Assembly (NCBI GenBank): GCA_001275005.1
Contig: JWZX01002498.1
Location: forward strand, 1 to 35,330
Source of the DNA: Chrysochromulina tobinii
Lineage: Eukaryota; Haptophyta; Prymnesiales; Chrysochromulinaceae
Direction: 5' to 3'
Length of the DNA stretch: 35,330 nt
The notes below the pieces were generated by a model, which saw only the letters and a program-made list of their open reading frames with translations, had not been told where the DNA came from and did no database searches. Shown here piece by piece: positions 18,109 through 25,688 of the stretch. Both the position numbers and the translations under genes were made by a program. Position 1 is the first letter of the stretch; every line of letters begins with the position of its first letter.

Positions 18109-18304
18109 GTGAAGAGGTTCTCTCCGAGAATACGGGAGCTGACTTTTTTCGCAATGACACAGTGATCTTCTGGACCGTGAATGAGTGGTGGAGTTGATTG
18201 AATACATGTGCTGAACTTGAGACGAAACACTGCGTTCACGAGTTCGTTCACACGTCGCGGGCCTACTCGCGCGGCAAAGGACGAAACGCGTCTCGCGGGA
18301 CATC
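18109..18304. promoter_or_regulatory. Shared promoter region of USP48-like and PAN-like genes
   Basis: The two ATGs point away from each other across 196 bp, so both promoters must lie here or overlap the 5' ends. No TATA-like or other named element is clear. Confidence 0.4.
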
Positions 18305-18898
18305 ATGCTGCGGCTGCCGCTCCAAACCGCCCTACTGGGCGGCGTGCTCTACGGCCCGGCACCCTGCTCCCAAGCACCTCTTGGAGAACAGTGCAACGGC
18401 TCCCGGTGCCATCCCGACAACAGCAATTGCCCGCCAGTGTCGACTCACCCATCTTGCGGAGAGCATCCTCACTCCGGGCGCGATGGTGCGCTCCTCACCT
18501 GGGGCAAGGACTTCCGCGCCGGCTCTGCGCAGGAGTGCTGCGACAAGTGCAAGGCACACCCGAAGCACTGCAACTCGTGGACGTTCTGCCCGTTGCCCGT
18601 CTGCTGGGGTCTCGACTCGGGCAACAACCACACGTTTGGCGAGTGCTGGCTGCGACGTCTCCAGGACGTGCAGGCGGACTCAAGCTTTCGTCAGCGCGGC
18701 AAGTACACGCAGGAGTGGCTTCTTTGGCACCGGCGCGTGCGCCCAGGCTGCAAGCACAAGGAACCGTGGCATTGTTCTCCGACTCACGTGCCGTATACTT
18801 CCGGAGCGATCGGGGGCCCGCCGTACGACCCGACGGCCGAGTTCCGTACCGGTGGCAAGTGGGGCAACGTGTGGGTGAAGCCGGGGAGTGGTAGTTGA
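18305..18898 (+). CDS. Secreted Cys-rich PAN/Apple-like protein
   Basis: The 197-aa product starts with a hydrophobic stretch (LPLQTALLGGVLYGPAP) that can act as a signal peptide. A Cys-rich domain follows: SAQECCDKCKAHPKHCNSWT, then FCPLPVCW and GECWLRRL. The paired Cys with a Trp-containing core resembles PAN/Apple domains, which bind proteins or sugars outside the cell. An even count of about 16 Cys fits disulfide bonding. A second Cys pair (GCKHKEPWHC) lies near residue 150. Secretion or cell-surface location is inferred. No intron is needed. Confidence 0.7.
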   Translation: MLRLPLQTALLGGVLYGPAPCSQAPLGEQCNGSRCHPDNSNCPPVSTHPSCGEHPHSGRDGALLTWGKDFRAGSAQECCDKCKAHPKHCNSWTFCPLPVCWGLDSGNNHTFGECWLRRLQDVQADSSFRQRGKYTQEWLLWHRRVRPGCKHKEPWHCSPTHVPYTSGAIGGPPYDPTAEFRTGGKWGNVWVKPGSGS

Positions 18899-19292
18899 CG
18901 ACGGGCTGGTCACAGTCGCAGACGTCACATCCGCCACAAGCTTTGCACTGTGTTCTTTTACGCTCGGCATTATACAGACTTAGCGGCACCGGCGTTTAGT
19001 TTTAAGGGAAACGAAAGCGGTTTGGGGCGTTGCGCGGCCCCGGGTTACTAACACGCGCCGCGCGCCGCTGTTTTTGTGCCCGCGCGAGGCTGTTTTTGTG
19101 TACGGGCGACCGCTGCCATCGACCTTGTGGGATGGTCTTCGAGGAAGATATTATGAATATGAGATGCGTGAATTCCTTGGTCCGCACACGGCACCCATCG
19201 CATGCACGTCGATCCGCCTGGAACACGTGGAGACACTTCACGCACTTCCAAAAATATGTGAGCTCTGCCTCCGGCATCTCTCAACGGATTCG
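18899..19292. other. Intergenic, between convergent genes
   Basis: This separates the 3' end of the PAN-like gene from the 3' end of the SET gene. Frames are open on both strands, but none has a domain and all overlap one another. No repeat stands out. Confidence 0.45.
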
Positions 19293-21275
19293 TCACCGCA
19301 TCTCAGGGGATGCGTTCTTGGCGCCCGACTCGTCGCCCAGGAAGGTGGCGAGCACCGCCGCCGCGAGCGCGAGCTGCTTCTTGAGCGAGAGCCGGTACGA
19401 GACGAGCGCAATCTGGCACGGGAGCACCGGATCTCCCCGCGCAGATGCCATCTCGAGCGCGAGCAGCTCCTTCGCGTCCTCATCGAGCGAGGTCGTCATC
19501 TCGCCCAATCTCCACCGGATGGCGGCGAGCAGCGGCGCGGGTCTGATGGGCTCCTCGCCCTTGGGCACCTGATGAGGGAGGCCATCAGCATGCAATCAGG
19601 CGCGGGTCTGATGGGCTCCTCGCCCTTGGGCACCTGATGAGGGAGGCCATCAGCATGCAATCAGGCGCGGGTCTGATGGGCTCCTCGCCCTTGGGCACCT
19701 GATGAGGGAGGCCATCAGCATGCAATCAGACTCAATCAGTCTGATGGGCTCCTCGCCCTTGGGCACCTGATGAGGGAGGCCATCAGCATGCAATCAGACT
19801 CAATCAGTCTGATGGGCTCCTCGCCCTTGGGCACCTCCCCCAGCAGGCACTCGAACGATGATGATGGCCATGCAAGGGCAATCAGCGCACCTCCCCCAGC
19901 AGGCACTCAAACACAGCCGCGAGCCGCGCCGACGAGGCCAGCGACGAGCCGCGATGCGCGTCAAACGCCGCCAGCAAACCGCCGATCGCCGCGCTCGACT
20001 CGGTGAGCGGTGTCGAGGGACTTGCGGCGGCAGCTGCCGTAACCCCCGGGGCGTTGGCCGCGATGGCAGCGCCGAGGGTCGCACGCAAAAGCTTCGCATC
20101 CTTGGCACACCCGTCGCTTGGCACGAAGCCATACTGAGCGAAGAGTTGCTCACCTGATGAGGAGGCACGCAGATGCCATCAGATGCGAGCAGAAGACGCA
20201 AGCAGACGCAAGCAGAAGGTGCAAGCAGACGTAATTGATGATGGATGCAATCAGGTGCAATCAGATGCAATCAGTCCTCACTCGAGTAGTCCGGATCGTA
20301 ATTGATGGTCACCTCCTCCCCTGGCTTGAGGTCGGCTAGCGCGGTGAGCGTCGCGCCGTCTTGGGCATCGACGCGGAAGTTGGCCGTGGGCACGTCCGCG
20401 TGCTGCGCCATGTCCAAGAACGGCACGAAGGCGAATGTGTCGCCGTCGGCCATCGCAAAGCAGCGCGAGACCACGAGCGCATACGCGTAGGGCAGTGGAC
20501 GAGGGATGTATTCCATCGGGAAGCCCCTGTTTGTGTAGGAGGCGGTGACCGGGTGCGTCGCGTGCGCGTGGAGCGATGGGTGCAGATCCTGGAAGAGCGC
20601 CCTCTTGGCCTGCACCTTCGCTTGCAGCTCCACATTCTGCAGCTCCGGCAGCATAGCCTGTGGAAGACAGAGCGGGTGCGTCATCGACGGCGGCGGCGGC
20701 ATCAACTTGCGATAGTCGTCCCAGAAGCCGCCCGCTCCGCCCGCGGTCGCTTCGTAGACGGCGAGCGCGAGCCGCACATCCCATGTGGCGCCGCGCTGGA
20801 AGAGCTCCTCGCCGACCTCCTCGCGCAAGTCGCCAGCGGCCTCCCACATGACTTCCGTTTGGCCCTGAAGACCACCGATGCGTCCTGAGCGATGCGCGGT
20901 GAGCAGCAAGCTGGCGGGAACCGAGAGTACAATGTCACCCTTGCTCACTGCGCGACGCGTCACCAGCCGCCGGCCGCCGCTGCCACGCGCTGACCCTTCC
21001 AGCGTGATAGCGGTCAGCGGATCGTGCTCGGTGAGGAGCGCCGTAAAGAGTGCCGTGGGTCCGTCCGGCGGCTGCTGCAAGCTGATGGCGCTCACTCGTT
21101 GCCTGCAACGATGGCCGGCGCTCAGCCCGTAGGAGGCGCATGCGACAGCGTCGAGTGCTGAGTGGAACCCGAGCATGTTTGCGGCGAGCATTGTGGTTTG
21201 GCGTCGCAAATGGATCTGGAAAATCTCAAATCTGAATTCGGTGAGTGTTTGGAACAGGACACGGTTCGCGCTCAT
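19293..21275 (-). CDS. SET-domain lysine methyltransferase, RuBisCO-LSMT/SETD3 class
   Basis: Minus exons 20282-21275, 19891-20153 and 19293-19568 give 510 aa, or about 482 aa from the ATG at 21191. The split SET domain shows GDIVLSVPASLLLTA, then YAYALVVSRCF, then FAFVPFLDMAQHAD, the NHxxxP-like region here changed to QHADVPTANF. GEEVTINYDPDYSS follows, with the Tyr of the active site, and EQLFAQYGFVP is the post-SET signature of this class. A helical substrate-binding domain follows, ending in ALVSYRLSLKKQLALAAAVL. Members methylate lysine or histidine in RuBisCO, other plastid proteins, actin or ribosomal proteins, using S-adenosylmethionine. The N-terminus could be a plastid or mitochondrial presequence. 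Exon phases close exactly (phase 1, then phase 0). Intron 2 (19569-19890) contains repeated copies of the exon-3 start. Confidence 0.87.
19569..19890. repeat. Four tandem units of intron end plus copied exon start
   Basis: Units are 19569-19633 and 19634-19698 (65 bp each), then 19699-19766 and 19767-19834 (68 bp each). On the minus strand each unit has a splice acceptor (CCTCCCTCATCAG) followed by the start of exon 3 (GTGCCCAAGGGCGAGGAGCC). The leftover 19835-19890 copies the end of exon 2 (TGCCTGCTGGGGGAG). The intron therefore contains four extra acceptors and several possible mini-exons. Confidence 0.92.
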
Positions 21276-21341
21276 TGCCTTGGCGGCTCATTGCCTGGAT
21301 GCACCCGCTCGCCGTATGCCCTTCCACACCCTCGTCTTGTC

Positions 21342-23728
21342 TCAGCCCGCGAGCTGGACGCACTGCCGGCGTACCCGAAGCTGCTTGCCGTTGCCGAGCT
21401 CGACGAGATAGCGCGCCGTCTCGGTATCGTGCTCGAGCACGCGCGCGAGCTCACCATTCAGATGCGTCGCCGTGGACGCCTGCAAGCCCGCGACGACGCC
21501 GACGCTCTGCACGGGCAGCACCGCCGCGCCGACGGGCAGCGGGATTGCATCTCCCGAGCCGAGCTCGACGCCGTACAGCTGCGCGGCTTCGTCAAACTCA
21601 AAGACGGTCGCGCTCGCGCCGTTGTGAGCGCTGTGCTCGCCCACGAGCCCTTCAATGCGCACCTGATGAGGGAGGCAATCCGAATGAAATCAGCATGCAA
21701 TCAGCATGCAATCGGCATGCAATCAGCATGCAATCAGCATGCAATCAGCGCACTTCGAGCATCTGGAGCAGATTGAGACGGCGCACGCGCAGCAACGTGC
21801 CGTCCCGCAGCGCCACTGTGTATCGATCCGCCTCGCTCTCATACCCCTTGAGGACGCCCACCTGCCCATCCGATGAGGGCGGCCATCAGCATGCAATCAG
21901 CTTGCAATCAGCATGCAATCAGTACCCCTTGAGCACGCCCACACCTGCCCATCTGATGAGGGCGGCCATCAGCATGCAATCAGTTCCCCTTGAGCACGCC
22001 CACACCTGCCCGTTGCGTTCGGCAGCCCCCTTGAGCCCGCGCAGCTTGACGTACCTGATGAGGGAGGCAATCAGCATGCAATCAGCATGCAATCAGCATG
22101 CAATCAGCATGCAATCAGCATGCAATCAGCATGCAATCAGCATGCAATCATTCCCCTTAAGCGCAGCTTGACGTACCCGTCGATGGGCAGCGTCATCAGA
22201 GCGCCGTGTGGAGCGCCACCTGACGAGGCGGGTGCCGCCCCCTCCGCTGCCGCCATTGCCGCCGCCGCCGCAGCCGATGGCTGACCGGTAGAGGCGCACG
22301 CGGCGACTCCGGTCGGTGCTCGGGACGCCGCCGCCGCCGCTGGCTCGGGCGCTCGGTACAGCGCGTGTGGCTCCGGCGGTGCTGGCGGCGGCGTGGTCGG
22401 CCGTCGTAACGACATCCGCCGCGCCTCATCGACCGTGCCATCCGGGGCGCGCTTGCGATTGCCATCGTACAGGGACGCATGCAACCGCCGTTCGTTGAAC
22501 CAACGGCCATCCATGGCGGCGAGGCATGCCTGATGATGGGAGCAATCAGGCGCCATCAGCTGTCGCACTCAGAGGCTTTCGGTGGCGAGGCCTGCCCTGA
22601 TGATGGGAGCAATCAGAGGCATGCCTGCCTGATGATGGGAGCAATCAGAGGCATGCCTGCGCGCTTGCCGCCTGTGTGAAACGGACGGCCATCGGCCCGT
22701 CCATCTCTGCCGCGAAGGACTGCACTCGCTCGACCTCGCCGAAACGCAAGCACTCGCACCTGCCATCAGCAATCAGCATGCAATCAGCATGCAATCAGCA
22801 TGCAATCAGCATGCAATCAGCATGCAATCAGCATCTCGCTCGTCGTGCAATCGTCATCCAATCAGCATGCAATCAAAGCACTCGCACCAGACAGATTCCT
22901 CAAGGGCACCGAGAAAAGCGCGCACCTGCCATCAGCACGTCATCAGCACGTCATCAGTTGACCAGCATAGGCAATCATACGCACTCCAATGCAATCATAG
23001 CCAATCATACGCACGTCGCCGCAGCTGCCCATCTGATGAGGGCGGCAATCAGCATGCAATCATACGCACGTCCCCGCAGCTGCCAAGCTCTTCGATGGAG
23101 AAGAGGTTCGTCAGCACCACCACGCGTGCCCAGTCCTCCTTGGGCACGGCGCCGCGCGCCTCGAAGTGCGCTGCGCTCACCTGTGGGAAAGAGGGTGGGC
23201 GCGCCGTGGTGAGCACCTGCATGCAACGGCGTCTCCCTCCGCCAAGTGCGCCGCGCTCACCGTGAGCGTGTCGCCGAAGAGAGCCCAGTCGCGCGAGAGG
23301 GCGGCCTGCAGGCCCGCGTCGGTCGCAAAGGTCACCAAGCCATCGCCCTTCGGCTCACCGGCCGCATCCTTGTACAGCTTGACCCTGCGCACCTCGCCCG
23401 CCTTCGAGAAGAGCGTCTGCACCGCTGTCCAGACGACCTCCTTCGGGATACCCGTAACGTAGGCGGTGAAATTGGCCACGTTGGCCTCGGCGGCGGCGGC
23501 CTTCTCCTTGCGCCGCTCGGTCTTGCGCTGCAGCTTGCGCCGGCGCTGCTCCTCGGCTGATTCGGCGCCCGCCGCGCTCGTCGAGGCGAACACGGAAGCC
23601 CACGCTTCTTCCTTGGTGTCGCGCTCGTCGTCACTGCCGCCGACGGAGCCGCTGGCCATTTCGAAATTGCGCTTCTGTGCCTTGGCCAGGCGCTCCTGCT
23701 CGGCCATCATCGCGGCTTGGTACGCCAT
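21342..23728 (-). CDS. Tat-SF1/Cus2-like splicing factor with RRM and UHM, eight exons
   Basis: Minus exons 23261-23728, 23070-23180, 22888-22925, 22657-22759, 22177-22529, 22006-22054, 21754-21861 and 21342-21662 join in phase to 516 aa. A first RRM (residues about 86-160) contains FTAYVTGIPKEVVWTAVQTL and GDGLVTF. The second, about 175-270, is a U2AF-homology motif: SVWCECLRFGEVERVQ, PMAVRF and the diagnostic R-x-F motif in GRWFNERRLHA. This pairing is that of HTATSF1/Cus2, which bind SF3B1 and help U2 snRNP assembly. The C-terminal 165 residues hold two or three repeats of the type RNGQVGVLKGYESEADRYTV, an SH3/KOW-like module absent from the animal protein as I recall it. Introns are 80-144 bp. 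Most begin with a copy of the next exon's start, and intron 4 (22530-22656) is GC-AG. Start chosen at the first ATG. Confidence 0.85.
22070..22150. repeat. 11-bp intron satellite, GCATGCAATCA
   Basis: About seven perfect copies of an 11-bp unit (plus strand CAGCATGCAAT) fill intron 5 of the Tat-SF1-like gene. The same unit recurs in introns at about 21690-21750, 21890-21920, 22770-22870 and 23050, and in the SET intron at 19580-19800. It is also present near 7800 and near 10330. Its centre, GCATGC, is palindromic. Confidence 0.92.
22514..22656. repeat. Repeated GCATGCCTG / GATGATGGGAGCAATCAG units
   Basis: The intron 22530-22656 contains three copies of CTGATGATGGGAGCAATCAG, each beside a copy of the exon-5 start (minus GCATGCCTC or GCAGGCCTC). 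Units near 22593-22625 and 22626-22656 are about 33 bp. The middle copy is diverged. Confidence 0.85.
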
Positions 23729-23882
23729 TTTGCTTCCCCTCGAAGACACTAGACATCCGATTTCACGTGAATGCGCGGCGTGCGGCAGATCCTCAACCTT
23801 GCATCGGCATCACGATTACAATCGCATAAGAAGGAGTCCATAAGAAGCTCTATTGAGCGCGACGCCGAGTTTCGGCGACATT
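23729..23882. promoter_or_regulatory. Shared promoter region of Tat-SF1-like and TruA-like genes
   Basis: Divergent ATGs are 154 bp apart. Both genes act on RNA (splicing and tRNA modification), so co-expression is possible, but nothing in the sequence proves it. No named element was recognised. Confidence 0.35.
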
Positions 23883-24929
23883 ATGCTGGTCGGATTCGGC
23901 GGGGTCGCAGTCGGTCCATGGCGCTCCCGCAATCCGCTGGCGTGCGCCGTGGACGACAAGCCGTGGCGCGAGCCCTGGCGTGAGGAGCTGTACGATCAAC
24001 TGCAGCATGAGCTGGATTGGAGCCACGTGAACGAAGCCATCTCCCGTGCCGTCTCGTCCGGAGTGGCGCTGCCAGGTGACCTTCAACCCGCACCGCTGTC
24101 GCCTCTGCCTACGCCTCGGCCGCGGCATGCCCACGAGCCTCCTCGCCATACATGGGCGTTGCGAGTCGCCTACCACGGCCCGTCCTACTGTGGGTTTGCT
24201 TGGCAGCCAAGTGGCACCTCCGTGTCAGGGTGCGTGGAGGCGGCGATCGCCTCGCTGCTCGGAGAGCGCACGGTGCTTGCTTGCGCCGGGCGCACGGATG
24301 CGGGGGTGTCTGCGATCGGCCAGCTCGTCACGTTCAGCACCTTCGATCCCACACTCAACTTTGAGGCGCTCAGCCGCGCTGTCGCCGCGGCAGCGCCGTC
24401 GGTTGGCACGCTCCGCCTCGTGTCGGCGCAGACGGTGCCGCGCTCCTTCCACGCCACCTTCTCGACGGCGTGGAGAAAGTACGTGTACCTGCTCCCCGCC
24501 AACGACGCCACCCTCGGCGCCGACGCCGACGCGATCGACCGGCAGCTCCGTCCGCTCGTCGACGCGGGTGAGGCCCACTACGGCGCACTCGGTCGAGGGC
24601 TGCCTCGAGGCAAGAGCCCACGGATGAGGCTGCAGCATGCGAGTGCGCGCGCGGTGCAGCTCGAGGGCGGCGCACGCGCGATCCGGTTCGAGCTCGTCGG
24701 AGATCGCTTCTTGCGCCGACAGGTGCGCACCCTCGTCGCAACGGCGGTGCATGCTGCCAGGGAATGCGGCTCTGGCGACGCGATGGGCGACGTCGAGGAA
24801 GGCGATGACGTGGCTCCTGGGTCCACGCTGCTTCGCATGGCCACGTCGGGGCGGCAGGAGCTGACGGCGCATCCCGCGCCACCCACCGGGCTGGTGTTTG
24901 CGGACAGCGGCATTCTCGAGGCCGGCTGA
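23883..24929 (+). CDS. TruA-type tRNA pseudouridine synthase
   Basis: The 348-aa product has the TruA fold: WALRVAYHGPSYCGFAWQPS, then the catalytic motif CAGRTDAGVSA (Asp139 from this ATG), then SFHATFSTAWRKYVYLLP. Later it has DRFLRRQVRTLVATAV, where members have the conserved F-L-R-x-Q/M-V-R motif, and ends with PAPPTGLVF, the family's C-terminal signature. These enzymes convert uridines near the anticodon stem of tRNA (positions 38-40 in TruA/PUS3) to pseudouridine. The first 80 residues before the fold are unconserved and may be a targeting or regulatory extension. The frame is open back to 23853, but only from a TTG. It is a single exon. Confidence 0.9.
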   Translation: MLVGFGGVAVGPWRSRNPLACAVDDKPWREPWREELYDQLQHELDWSHVNEAISRAVSSGVALPGDLQPAPLSPLPTPRPRHAHEPPRHTWALRVAYHGPSYCGFAWQPSGTSVSGCVEAAIASLLGERTVLACAGRTDAGVSAIGQLVTFSTFDPTLNFEALSRAVAAAAPSVGTLRLVSAQTVPRSFHATFSTAWRKYVYLLPANDATLGADADAIDRQLRPLVDAGEAHYGALGRGLPRGKSPRMRLQHASARAVQLEGGARAIRFELVGDRFLRRQVRTLVATAVHAARECGSGDAMGDVEEGDDVAPGSTLLRMATSGRQELTAHPAPPTGLVFADSGILEAG

Positions 24930-25688
24930 GCCTCCGTTTGGGGGCCACATGGAATCCGGAGCCGGACTACAGGCTCCCGGAACGCTTGCATCCCTTTTGG
25001 AGGGGCCACAGTAATAAAACAGTAACAGAGTAGTCTCCTGGTTCCTCCCGGACGGACTGAAAGCTGAAAGGTGCTCTAGGGCATCACACTGGACACTCTC
25101 CACGACTCGCTCGCGCGGAAAAGCTCCGCTCCCATCCGATCCTGCGTTCGACTTGTTCGAGCATGTCCATGTGTTCGAGTTCGTCCGGTCTGTCGTCCGG
25201 TCCAACATTACTCGACCTAACAGCTATTTCATTACTCGACCTAACAGGTATTCCGTTCTGTAACAGCTATTTCCATGGAAACAGGAATGTAACGCTCTAG
25301 TCGGAACGTAATGGACTCCGCTCCTGTTTGCCACAAGTCGACGAGGACACGACGATCAAACATGCCACGCGTCCGTTTACGCGTAAAGACTCCTTCAACT
25401 CCCGACCTTGCGGTGGGCGGAGCCGGGAACAGACAGCAAGGCCTTGCAGACTGAGCGTAAACCTCTCCACCACGTTCCGAATTCGCTCATGATTTGTGTC
25501 TGTGAAGACCATGCCCGTTGGTTCTCGACCACATTCACACGGTTCCACATCCTCTTCCTCGATGCATGATCGTCGCCGTGCCCCAGCCTCGGGACTCGGT
25601 CTGCCAAGGTGCAGCTGCAGGAGAGCCGCTGCTAATCTCCTCTTCAATTAAAGATCACCATGGACATGCACAAGCGCGCCACAAGCGG
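24930..25688. other. Intergenic, between convergent genes
   Basis: No supported gene. It contains AATAAAAC near 25013, which could serve as a polyadenylation signal for the TruA-like gene. Two near-copies of ATTACTCGACCTAACAG lie at about 25207-25248, followed by a partial third (TAACAGCTATTTCC). The 12-bp palindrome TTTACGCGTAAA lies near 25376. A minus frame at 25297-25647 is open but has no domain. Confidence 0.45.

Noticed and set aside
18109-18306. 66-aa N-terminal extension of the USP48-type protein
   Set aside because: It would overlap the start of the divergent secreted protein. MSGKK at 18108 is a natural start, and the extension shows no conserved feature.
22070-22150. CRISPR-like repeat array
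   Set aside because: The GCATGCAATCA units are directly tandem with no unique spacers, and they lie in a spliceosomal intron of a eukaryotic gene.
24225-25208. 327-aa minus-strand frame
   Set aside because: It overlaps the TruA-like gene in antisense and has no domain of its own.
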